Made by a program: the position numbers and the translations under genes. The notes beneath the pieces were generated by a model. That model searched no databases. It saw only the letters and a list, made by a program, of their open reading frames with translations, and was not told where the DNA came from. Source: Bacteroidales bacterium (lineage in GTDB: Bacteria > Bacteroidota > Bacteroidia > Bacteroidales > VadinHA17). From it: 64,000 nucleotides of DNA. Positions 47,401-54,361 of the stretch are shown in pieces; positions within the stretch are counted from its first letter, which is position 1; every line of letters begins with the position of its first letter. The stretch is taken from the NCBI GenBank assembly GCA_021371855.1, contig JAJFVL010000049.1, positions 134,226-198,225 on the forward strand, in the 5' to 3' direction.

Positions 47401-47970
47401 GACAGAAACTTCCTGGGTTGACATTCCGATAAATGAAAAGACAAGTGTTTCCGAATTTTCAGACATTGTGATAGAATATTCACCATTCAATCCGGTGATT
47501 GAACCGATTGTTGTTCCTTTAACAAAAACATTTACCCCCGGTAAAGGATTACCTTTATTGTCGGTAACAATACCTTTGACCTGACGCTGCTCAAGTAATA
47601 GTTTTGGAGAGATAACAATTAAATTATTATCGAGAACTTTATAGCCTACAGATGTATTATCCAAAACCAAAGACATCAGGTCATCGATTGATTTGTTTGT
47701 GATCGAAAAGGACAGTTTCCTGTCGAGGTCCGTAAACTCATCATTATAGAAAAACCTGAATTCGCTCTCATTCTCAATTGTTTTAAACACGTCCCGTATA
47801 GACTGGTCATTAATGTTGAGATCGAACCTGGCTTTCTGTGAATAAGCAGAAGCCATCAGGTTAGCTGAAAGAATACAAGTCAATAAGACTGATAGTTTCA
47901 TAATACGTAAAAATTTTAATGGCAGAGGCGGAATCTTAAAAAACCACCCCCCGTAATGTTTTTTTTTCAT
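44404..47970 (-). CDS. SusC/RagA-family TonB-linked transporter with STN domain, unit 3
   Basis: The 1188-aa transporter has a longer basic N-terminus before its signal segment (cut near SAYSQ), then STN (about 50-122), carboxypeptidase-regulatory-like domain, LQEVVVTALGI, plug (VVIRGNNSLRTNSQPLYVVDG) and a barrel ending GCKISLEL. Plug, barrel and motif order match unit 2 closely, while STN and regulatory domains differ more. This suggests similar ligands but separate signalling. The start codon again lies in CAAATTTATG. Confidence 0.95.
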   Translation of the reverse strand: MKKKHYGGWFFKIPPLPLKFLRIMKLSVLLTCILSANLMASAYSQKARFDLNINDQSIRDVFKTIENESEFRFFYNDEFTDLDRKLSFSITNKSIDDLMSLVLDNTSVGYKVLDNNLIVISPKLLLEQRQVKGIVTDNKGNPLPGVNVFVKGTTIGSITGLNGEYSITMSENSETLVFSFIGMSTQEVSVGAQTVINVILKESEISLQEVVVTALGIKKDAKALGYSVSKVNGEDVAQSHETNVANALSGKVSGVFVSRPASGAAGSSKVVIRGNNSLRTNSQPLYVVDGVPITNLSSDASSQWGGFDYGDGISNINPEDIETMSVLKGPNATALYGQRGNNGVILITTKSGSQKKRMGVNFSSDYAVGTGLILPDFQNEYGQGYNGNFTNFRGDDGKVYTMAKAIELGLSGMPQASAGRDKLTRGSWGAKMEGQQYKDQFGHVSTFDPQPNTYDFFQPDKTLTNNLSIDGGVGKTNYRFSASNMHNDGYVPTNKMDRNTFNLKVNSEITPKFHLEAMANYVNQKVKNRPRLSDANDNPAYLFISQPRSLSLESLQNYAWTKEEISNQLGFSSSSLYEGLEKPYATNSSTANPYWTINRTHNEDERDRIIGYFKLSYDIAPWLKVTAKTGTDYYNDQKLFYRNEGTWSTTNKNGDYQESFTRTRETNSDILFSSNFKVGENFDISLNAGGNRQKFSSRRVGHSGNEFIIPDLHVINNIKTLSYIYGLSESAINSVYGSGQVAFKNYLYVDFSGRNDWSSTLPSQNCSFFYPSVGVSFVVTDAFKLKQDWLSFLKVRASVAQAGSSGDPYALVGTYYLDANKLNGIALGSYTSNVVDPNLQNELTTSYEGGVDLSVLNNRLKLDLTVYKSSTKNQILSITLPASTTFSSRTINAGEIQNQGIELMISGTPVKTSSGFTWESTFNFSRNRNEVVSLVEGVDAYILAQDRGTNVVAAPGKPFGEIWGVKYAWIKDSEGNRLIDPNTGLPLRSSGFVTTDLGSALPDWLGGFTNTFFYKGFSFSALIDISQGGKVFSQSMREEILYGTTKKTLPGRDGTYVAEGMVAQSNGEGGYTSTGVKNTKQVTAQNYWNMVAGDKENFVSEEMINDLSYISMREMSLSYTIPTDLLKKTFIRNIVLGVYGRNLFYFQRNTDGFSPEACSFNVHNSSLGLESTSYPLMRTFGCKISLEL

Positions 47971-47977
47971 AAATTTG
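47970..47977 (+). promoter_or_regulatory. Antisense promoter box over the unit 3 susC start codon
   Basis: TAAATTTG on the plus strand, placed as in units 1 and 2. Confidence 0.4.
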
Positions 47978-47982
47978 TAATG

Positions 47983-48057
47983 TTAGGTTTTAAACACGTT
48001 AAAAGACTTAATCAAATCATCTTAAAGGGGGGTAGCCGCAAACTACTCCCTTTTTTG
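47983..48057 (+). ncRNA. Candidate cis-antisense RNA of susC, unit 3
   Basis: Predicted plus-strand RNA of about 75 nt ending in a hairpin (AGGGGGGTAG/CTACTCCCTT) with loop CCGCAAA and a TTTTTT tail at 48051-48056. The loop resembles that of unit 1 (GTGCAAA) although the stem sequence is different. Confidence 0.5.
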
Positions 48058-48110
48058 TTTTTTGTTCAGATTGGTTTCATGGTTCTAATTTTTTAGGTTT
48101 CTTGTTCAGG

Positions 48111-49274
48111 TCAGTTTTTAATTGTAGTTATCCTTTTAAATTCTTCTTTGGAAGCAAGATCGAGAGAAAGTCTTAAGGTATCTTTATTGATCCGGTAATC
48201 GATTGGTGCAGTCAGTTTTACAGCCTTAAGTATCTGGTCGACTGTTTCATTCTCAATGATGCCTGTGAATTTCAGATTCTTGAGTTGTTCATCATCGAAT
48301 ATGATTTTCAGATTAAACCTGCGTTCGAGCATAGGAGCAAGAGTTCTAAATGGTTCTCTGTCGATAATCCATCTTGCATCTTTCCATGAAGTATATAATT
48401 CTGTTCTGACATTAGACAAAATATTTATTTCCTTAAGTTTAACCTGTCCCCTGACAGTTCTGATTTTTTCTTCGGAATTTTCAGCAGATCTTTCCGTTTC
48501 CTTTGTTTCTTTATGATAAATTAGTTTTTCTTTTGGGTTTAATAAGACATGTTCATCTTTGGCAGCCATATTTAAAGTTCTTACGTCAATTTTACCCTCT
48601 TCAAGAGTTGCTGATATAGTATTTTCTTCGGGGTAGGCTTTTACATTGAAACTGGTGCCCAGAGCACGGATAATAATGCCCTGAGTATTTACAATAAAGG
48701 GATGGCGGGTGTCTTTTGAGACCTTAAAATATGCCTCGCCATTAAGGTGTAAAGTCCGGGTTTGGTGACCATAATCTTCACTATAGGTAATTGTGGTCCC
48801 GGCATTAAGCCATATCTGAGTACTGTCTGGCATTTTTATCATGCTTCTCGCTCCCAACGGTGTGGAAATTTCGATTGTTCTGTTTTCGGCTGTGGTTGTA
48901 GATGCTTTCTTTTTTTGACTTCCTGTGATCCACCATGTTACGGCTGAACCTAAGCTGAAAATTAAAAGCCACGAGGCTGCCAATTTTAAATATTTTGTCA
49001 GATTAACCTCTTCCTGTCTTTTTAACCCTAACCTGGTATCAGACAATTTATGGCTGAATTTATTCCACGATTCTTCATTATTTTTGAAAGAATCTTTATT
49101 TTTTTCACCTGATAATATCCAGGAATCTTTTAAAATATTAAAGTAGTCTCGGTTTTCTTTGCTGACATTGATCCACTCTTGCAGGCGTACAAGATCTCTT
49201 TCACTGATTGAACCAGTAAGATAGCTGATAATCAATAATTCTATCGCGTCGTTTTTAAATTCAGCGTTATTCAT
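48111..49274 (-). CDS. FecR-family anti-sigma factor, unit 3
   Basis: The 387-aa single-pass protein has an N-terminal sigma-binding part (IIKDSW-type region with LIISYLTGSISERDLVRLQEW), a transmembrane helix (about 97-114, AASWLLIFSLGSAVTWWI), a FecR domain (ISTPLGARSMIKMPDSTQIWLNAGT) and a C-terminal DUF4974-type domain (DREPFRTLAPMLERRFNLKI). It pairs with the sigma gene 65 bp upstream and the SusC downstream. Confidence 0.9.
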   Translation of the reverse strand: MNNAEFKNDAIELLIISYLTGSISERDLVRLQEWINVSKENRDYFNILKDSWILSGEKNKDSFKNNEESWNKFSHKLSDTRLGLKRQEEVNLTKYLKLAASWLLIFSLGSAVTWWITGSQKKKASTTTAENRTIEISTPLGARSMIKMPDSTQIWLNAGTTITYSEDYGHQTRTLHLNGEAYFKVSKDTRHPFIVNTQGIIIRALGTSFNVKAYPEENTISATLEEGKIDVRTLNMAAKDEHVLLNPKEKLIYHKETKETERSAENSEEKIRTVRGQVKLKEINILSNVRTELYTSWKDARWIIDREPFRTLAPMLERRFNLKIIFDDEQLKNLKFTGIIENETVDQILKAVKLTAPIDYRINKDTLRLSLDLASKEEFKRITTIKN

Positions 49275-49339
49275 AATGCTTTCTCTGTATGTATGACACT
49301 AAAATGCCGGAAACTGATGAATGCTTTTTGAAAAATATT

Positions 49340-49906
49340 TTATATTTCTTTCTTCAACGCCGAGGTGATGTTTTTCAAAGCTCTGTAAATGTGAGTCTTA
49401 ACTGTGTTTTCTGATAAGCCAAGCTGACTTGCTATTTCTCCGTTTTGTAAAGAATCAAACCGGCTCATACGAAAGACCTTACGGCATTGTTCCGGTAACT
49501 TGTCAACTGCATGTTCAATGATTGCTTCGGTTTCGTCTGAATAGATCTTTTCGATCAGATCATCATTAATATCATAGTTATCAGAAATGAATTGCAGGGT
49601 TCCTTCCGAAGAGAGAAGATTTACTGTTTCTTTTTTAGTTTTTTGCTGGCGCAAAGCATTAAGAGCCTGATTATGAACCGATTGGAAAAGATATGATTTA
49701 AAGGATCCATTAATTGAGAGTTCCGACCGGTTTTCCCATATTTTAAGAAGAACATCCTGAACAATTTCTTCTGCCAGCTGAGGTTGCCTGGTTATTTCAC
49801 TTGCATAGTGTACAAGTGGATGGAATGATGCCTTGTATACTTTTTCCAGGGCAGGCACTTCATTATTTTTTATTTTTTGCCAACAGAGTTCGATATTAAT
49901 GTTCAT
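49340..49906 (-). CDS. ECF RNA polymerase sigma factor, unit 3
   Basis: The 188-aa factor has region 2 (YKASFHPLVHYASEITRQPQLAEEIVQDVLLKIWENR) and region 4 (LPEQCRKVFRMSRFDSLQNGEIASQLGLSENTVKTHI). It ends after a short basic tail with no hydrophobic extension. First gene of unit 3. Confidence 0.92.
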   Translation of the reverse strand: MNINIELCWQKIKNNEVPALEKVYKASFHPLVHYASEITRQPQLAEEIVQDVLLKIWENRSELSINGSFKSYLFQSVHNQALNALRQQKTKKETVNLLSSEGTLQFISDNYDINDDLIEKIYSDETEAIIEHAVDKLPEQCRKVFRMSRFDSLQNGEIASQLGLSENTVKTHIYRALKNITSALKKEI

Positions 49907-50250
49907 ACTGGCTCAAAATATTTTAAAACTAATTTTCAAAAATTAATTCAAGATTTATTGATTTTTGAACCCGGCAAAGATATTTAAAAAAGAATCTGAA
50001 TCAATATGTGATTTGCGTTTTGCGTTTGAGATTCTTTTAAGGAATTATAACATTTGGAAAAGATTAATCCATAACTATTTCTGTCATTGCCATTATTTCT
50101 TCATTATTGCCGGAGACAGGCTACAACTTATTGAAGCAGGTCTGGCTGTAGAAATAAAATAACATTTAATGCCAGTAATTTTCCTGGAAGTTTGCGTACA
50201 ACATCTGTAGCTATGAAAATACCTATAGGCCGATTGTGCTTCTTAAGGTA
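49907..50250. other. Intergenic region without a supported gene
   Basis: This 344-bp gap between unit 3 and the ceramidase-like gene is AT-rich. A 65-codon plus-strand frame exists (49965-50162), but its Cys/His/Tyr-rich composition and lack of promoter or partner do not support a gene. No clear terminator was seen for the ceramidase-like gene. Confidence 0.5.
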
Positions 50251-51771
50251 TTATTTACCGAACAGATCTTTAACAGCCGACATCAGTGCCGGTTCAACAC
50301 CTTCTGAAAAACTGGCTGGATAGGAAAAAGTTTTATGCCAGTCATAGCGCAGATTTTTCCCATCAGCCAGGCAACTTGACGAAGAGGGGAGGTACCCGGT
50401 GTATCCGTTGGCATATCCTGCTATGAATAAGTGGTTACAATCCAGTTCTCTGCGCATCCGGAGACCTATCTCAGCGAACAACTCACCGGGTATTGCCAGC
50501 AGGGATATATCGTCTCCCAGGCGCAACAACTGGACTTCGCCAGAGATAAACATCGGGGTGTTACCTTTAAGCAATGACGGAAGGATCCTTTGTTCCCAGA
50601 ACGAATCTTCACCGGATTTTCGCCTGGCCTCGATCTGCATCTCAATCTCCCGGGCTGTGGGAAAAGGGAGCATTGGAAGATCGACCTGCCTGCCGGATAA
50701 TGTAATCCGGCATGGCTGGAAAGTCGTTTCGATCTGCTCCATTACCGTAAGTGCTGCACCTCCAATGATTCTGCCCCAGCGGCGGGCATTTTCCACTCCA
50801 CCGTAGGCGAAGTCGATCGAGCCATCTTTCTTCTTCGTCAGCCATTTGATCTTCAGGTCGCCCGATGCCCCGTTAATGAACATTGCTGTCATCTTTCCGT
50901 CATAAACCTTCTCCATTGTCTCCTGGAGGAATCCGGGGAAGTCAGCGGAAAGGTATTTTCCCCAATTAGCTACACTTGCGTGTGCAGCAAAGTTGACAAC
51001 TGCTGCCAGCGGGGTCCCATCCATACGATCTATTCGCAGGACCGACAGTGTTTCGTCGGTGGGTCCGTCGGGGTAAGGGCCCCATTTTGCCCCTGAAGGC
51101 CCGTTCGGTGTTGGAATCCATCTGTTGATGTTGAATGGTGCACGACCTTCACCTGCTCCAATCTTCACCTCGGTCATATTCGAGCAGGCCTCGGCTACTG
51201 CACCTGCAATCCTGGTAATTAACTTGTCGATGTAAATATTGTCGGGCTCGATGTTACAATGGTATCCCCATGCTTCGCGCATCACGCCCGAAGGTCCGGA
51301 ATGGTTGTGCGATGCGGCTAACATCACATTTGAACCCGGGATACCTGTCATCTCCTCGATCAGTTTGCGTATCTCGGCCACAACCTTTTTATCCAGGAGG
51401 ATAATATCCACGGTTACCAGGGCCGCCCTAGCCTGACCATCGTCGAGTACAAGGGCCTTGGCGAACAACTCGCTGTCAATACCAATTGCCGGATTGCCAC
51501 CTGTGATAGCTCCGACTGGTGGTGTGATATTCGCCCTTCCTGTGCCCGCTTTCAAATTGCTTATTTTTGTTTTGCTGTCAGAAGCGATTTTGGCTTTCCC
51601 TGGTTCATCGGAGGCCAGGTTGAGTTGTGCTGCAAGCTTTCTCTCTTTGTTTTTTATAGTATTTCCGGCAGAAAAAGCGATAAGCGGTGTGACGCCAACT
51701 GTCCATAAAGTTGCCAATACTGTACCGGAGATAAACCTGCGGCGGCTTAGTTCTTTTTTGTTTTTCATCAT
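50251..51771 (-). CDS. Neutral/alkaline ceramidase-like hydrolase with Tat-type signal
   Basis: The 506-aa protein begins with a twin-arginine-like signal (LSRRRFISGTVLAT, then a hydrophobic run). The fold opening of non-lysosomal ceramidases is recognisable: AGTGRANITPPVGAITGG, then VMLAASHNHSGP with the metal-binding His pair, NFAAHASVANWGKYLSADFPG with a further His, and NGASGDLKIKW. It lacks the C-terminal Ig-like domain of true ceramidases, so the substrate may be another amide. GC content is clearly higher than in its neighbours, suggesting recent acquisition. It shares a leader element with the 187-aa gene upstream. Confidence 0.82.
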   Translation of the reverse strand: MMKNKKELSRRRFISGTVLATLWTVGVTPLIAFSAGNTIKNKERKLAAQLNLASDEPGKAKIASDSKTKISNLKAGTGRANITPPVGAITGGNPAIGIDSELFAKALVLDDGQARAALVTVDIILLDKKVVAEIRKLIEEMTGIPGSNVMLAASHNHSGPSGVMREAWGYHCNIEPDNIYIDKLITRIAGAVAEACSNMTEVKIGAGEGRAPFNINRWIPTPNGPSGAKWGPYPDGPTDETLSVLRIDRMDGTPLAAVVNFAAHASVANWGKYLSADFPGFLQETMEKVYDGKMTAMFINGASGDLKIKWLTKKKDGSIDFAYGGVENARRWGRIIGGAALTVMEQIETTFQPCRITLSGRQVDLPMLPFPTAREIEMQIEARRKSGEDSFWEQRILPSLLKGNTPMFISGEVQLLRLGDDISLLAIPGELFAEIGLRMRRELDCNHLFIAGYANGYTGYLPSSSSCLADGKNLRYDWHKTFSYPASFSEGVEPALMSAVKDLFGK

Positions 51772-51796
51772 AATATAATTTTGATTTTAATGGTAT

Positions 51797-51867
51797 GATG
51801 GAACCACACATGATTAAAAATTATATTTATACGTGTTTGTGATTGCGTTCAATCATGTGGTTTTCAT
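51797..51867 (-). promoter_or_regulatory. Conserved leader element, copy 1 (before the ceramidase-like gene)
   Basis: This 71-bp element lies 25 bp before the start codon. Read on the minus strand, CACATGATTG near its 5' end can pair with AATCATGTG at its 3' end (9 bp or more). It can instead pair locally as TGATTG-AACG-CAATCA. Copy 2 (52785-52857) keeps both pairings with a different loop. It may be an RNA switch, an operator dyad, or a small mobile repeat. Confidence 0.5.
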
Positions 51868-51883
51868 CAATATATGATTTAAT

Positions 51884-51914
51884 TTTTTATGGTCTCATAG
51901 AACCTGTGTTCATT
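51884..51914. repeat. Degenerate further copy of the leader repeat edge
   Basis: TTTTTTATGGTCTCATAGAACC resembles the edge of copies 1 and 2 (TTTTTAAAGGTCAGATGGAACC in copy 2). The rest of the element has decayed. The remainder of the 422-bp gap (51772-52193) contains no gene I can support. Confidence 0.35.
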
Positions 51915-52193
51915 TGAATTAAGGGTACCTCAAAAACTACTTTTCCGTTGCAGTAGTTTGATATAAATGTAATATAGGATTTTTTAAAAACCAAAATTTA
52001 CCTTCCCTACTCATGTTTATTATTAGCCTAAATATCAATGCAATACAAAGACGGGGTTTTCGCGATTGGACTTACGTGAACAAAAGCAACCATAATTCTT
52101 CTAGATACAATAAGATGAATATTATAAGTGAGGTCAATTGAGAAAAAGCAAAATTCCCTTGTAAAAAGCCTGATAATAAGAATTAACAGGAAG

Positions 52194-52757
52194 TTATCCT
52201 CTCAGTATTTCTATCATTTCAGTAATGGCCTCTGTATCGGCAGTGTTTTTAACCGGTGACAAGCTTAAGAGGGCCCTTACCTTATTCAGATCATCTCCTG
52301 TAATATAGTCTTTTCCTATAATAATGTTGTAAAGCATAGCAGATTTCAGTGTGTTTGCTTTGACTCTGAAAGTGTTCAGACTGTTTCGGGCAGGGAAGAT
52401 GTGGATAAATCTCAATATATCATCATGATAGTTTATGGTCCACTGTGACCCATCGGACAATGCAACTATTTTGCAGCTGTTCAGATTCTTTGCCCAAAGG
52501 ATGAAAGATTCTCTTTTCAAAAGGTCATCCTGTTTAAGAAGTTCCTCAATTTCTTTGAATATATCCGTGATAGAAAGCGATCCGGAATGAATATCCATTA
52601 CGGATGTGCCCAGGTGTCTGATTTCTCTGATAAGGTTTTTTATGTCAGAATTTGAATCATCATTTATTTTCTGATTTATGAACTCCCTTATGAATCCCAG
52701 ATGGTGCTTTAAAGGATTGAATAGAAATGGCTCAGGTATTTGATGATCAATATTCAT
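52194..52757 (-). CDS. Hypothetical 187-aa cytoplasmic protein
   Basis: I do not recognise this protein. It has no signal peptide or transmembrane helix. The N-terminal half is helical (FLFNPLKHHLGFIREFINQKI, then IREIRHLGTSVMDIHSG, EEIEELLKQDDLLKRE). A central beta-rich piece follows (CKIVALSDGSQWTINYHDD, RFIHIFPAR), and a C-terminal helical segment contains KANTLKSAMLYNIIIGKDYITGDDLNKVRALLSLSP. Its leader carries the same element as the ceramidase-like gene, at nearly the same distance from the start, so the two may be co-regulated. Confidence 0.65.
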   Translation of the reverse strand: MNIDHQIPEPFLFNPLKHHLGFIREFINQKINDDSNSDIKNLIREIRHLGTSVMDIHSGSLSITDIFKEIEELLKQDDLLKRESFILWAKNLNSCKIVALSDGSQWTINYHDDILRFIHIFPARNSLNTFRVKANTLKSAMLYNIIIGKDYITGDDLNKVRALLSLSPVKNTADTEAITEMIEILRG

Positions 52758-52784
52758 CTGTATATAATTTATTTTTAAAGGTCA

Positions 52785-52857
52785 GATGGAACCGCACATG
52801 ATTGAAAATGATTTTATTCATTCTTGTTCGTGATTGGATCAATCATGTGGGTTTCAT
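52785..52857 (-). promoter_or_regulatory. Conserved leader element, copy 2 (before the 187-aa gene)
   Basis: 73 bp, 27 bp before the start codon. Long pairing CACATGATTGA/TCAATCATGTG (11 bp, perfect) competes with the local hairpin TGATTG-ATC-CAATCA. Similarity to copy 1 continues to the start codons. Confidence 0.5.
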
Positions 52858-53013
52858 ATTACAAAGTTAAGCTTAATATAGAATATCAGATAAGCTGGTT
52901 CTGTGCATTGTTGCGTCTGACACTTAAAGTTTTTCTGACTTTAAAATGCCGGATTATGTAAATATTGAAATCAGAAAAGTGATGGAGAAGAAAATTATAA
53001 AACAAAAATTGTC

Positions 53014-54051
53014 CTATAATAATTTAATTTGTTTGTTTTCTGATTGTTTGAAAGTTGTTACGGGCCAGATACTTGATTGTACTTCTCCTATATGGATCTT
53101 TTTAAGAAAGAACATGCATACCCGTGATTGTCCGATACCGCCTCCGATACTCATGGGCAGCTGATCTTCAAGCAGCATTCTGTGAAACAACAGGTTCTTT
53201 TTATAAGTGCACCCTTTTATTTCAAGTTGTTTCTCCAAAGCTTCTTTGTTGACCCGGATACCCATTGAAGAAATTTCAAAAGCTGATTGCAATATGGGAT
53301 TCCATAAGATAATATCTCCGTTCAGACCATAATATCCGTCTTCGTTGATAGTACTCCAGTCATCATAATCCGGGGCACGACCGTCGTGAGGTTGCCCGTT
53401 GCTCAGGTTAGCTCCTATTCCAATAATAAATACAGCTCCATAGCTTTGTGCAATTTTTGTCTCACGCTGTTTTACCGTCAGATCGGGGAATTGTTTCAGA
53501 AGTTCATCTGCATGTATAAAGTGGATCTTATCAGGCAATTCAGGTGTCAGCCATGGATACATACGGCAAACATCTGTTTCTGTTGCCTTGAGGGCTTCGT
53601 AAATGTTTTCAACAGTAGATTTTAAATATTGCAGAGTTCTTTGTCCGGGTAAAATGCACTTTTCCCAGTCCCATTGGTCAACATAAATTGAGTGTATCGG
53701 ATCAAGATCTTCATCGGGCCTGATAGCCCTCATATCAGTCAGTATCCCTTTCCCTGGTTCTATATGAAACTCTTTTAACCGCATTCGTTTCCATTTTGCC
53801 AGGGATTGGACGATCAGAGCCTTTTGTCCGCCAATGCTCTTTATTGAAAAACTTACAGGCTTTTCTATACCATTGAGATCATCATTGATCCCTGTTCCGT
53901 CAAGAACTGCAATAGGTGCCGAAACATTAACCAGATTCAGGCTGAGGGCCAGCCTTTTTGAAAAATTGTCTTTGATATAACAGATAGCTTCCTCTGTTTT
54001 TAAGACATCTGTTATAGTCGAGACCTTGTCCTGAATAGTTTCTGGCATCAT
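53014..54051 (-). CDS. asnA: Aspartate-ammonia ligase
   Basis: AsnA makes asparagine from aspartate, ammonia and ATP in the cytoplasm. The 345-aa length is standard. Characteristic segments are intact: NLVNVSAPIAVLDGTGINDDLNG, EKPVSFSIK, EAVQSLAKWKR-type VQSLAKWKRMRL, HSIYVDQWDWEKCI, the Asp-rich DGRAPDYDDW and the C-terminal SIGGGIGQSRVCMFFLKK. The transcript probably starts near 54215, giving a leader of about 165 nt that includes a short peptide and a terminator-like hairpin. Confidence 0.96.
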   Translation of the reverse strand: MMPETIQDKVSTITDVLKTEEAICYIKDNFSKRLALSLNLVNVSAPIAVLDGTGINDDLNGIEKPVSFSIKSIGGQKALIVQSLAKWKRMRLKEFHIEPGKGILTDMRAIRPDEDLDPIHSIYVDQWDWEKCILPGQRTLQYLKSTVENIYEALKATETDVCRMYPWLTPELPDKIHFIHADELLKQFPDLTVKQRETKIAQSYGAVFIIGIGANLSNGQPHDGRAPDYDDWSTINEDGYYGLNGDIILWNPILQSAFEISSMGIRVNKEALEKQLEIKGCTYKKNLLFHRMLLEDQLPMSIGGGIGQSRVCMFFLKKIHIGEVQSSIWPVTTFKQSENKQIKLL

Positions 54052-54085
54052 AAATAACTGGATCTTTTTAGTGCGATATTCTTTT

Positions 54086-54113
54086 AATAATAAAACCTTC
54101 CTGCTGAGGAAGG
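54086..54113 (-). terminator. Terminator-like hairpin, 45 bp before asnA
   Basis: On the minus strand CCTTCC-TCAGCA-GGAAGG is followed by TTTTATTATT. It can end the receptor/DUF4249 transcript coming from upstream, or act as an attenuator inside the asnA leader. Confidence 0.6.
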
Positions 54114-54116
54114 CTT

Positions 54117-54149
54117 TTAAAATATATAATAATCTGAATTAACCTTCAT
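54117..54149 (-). CDS. Possible leader peptide in front of asnA
   Basis: A ten-codon frame (MKVNSDYYIF, then TAA) ends 3 bp before the terminator-like hairpin. It contains one Asn and one Asp codon, too few for a classical amino-acid attenuator, so support is weak. Translation has not been shown. Confidence 0.2.
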   Translation of the reverse strand: MKVNSDYYIF

Positions 54150-54221
54150 GTTTCTGATTAAGTCATTATTAATAATTACGGTAAAAAATATTCTCCGGTA
54201 TTTACTGTTTATTAATTGAAG

Positions 54222-54251
54222 CAAATGTAGCCATTAAATTTATAAAGCAAA
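54222..54251 (-). promoter_or_regulatory. Candidate asnA promoter
   Basis: Minus strand: TTTG (54251-54248), 18-bp spacer, TACATTTG (54229-54222), close to the Bacteroidota consensus. It lies after the DUF4249 gene and before the hairpin, so the hairpin would be in the asnA leader. Confidence 0.45.
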
Positions 54252-54361
54252 GTAAAAGTGATAAATAAATTTATAAAATTTATATAAAAAGTAAAAAACA
54301 CTTAATAAATCGAATTAAAAACCGGATGGATTCTTATTTTTAAATTATACCTTCACATTGT

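Noticed and set aside
49965..50162. 65-codon plus-strand frame between unit 3 and the ceramidase-like gene
   Set aside because: Odd composition, no promoter, no recognisable domain and no coding neighbours on that strand.
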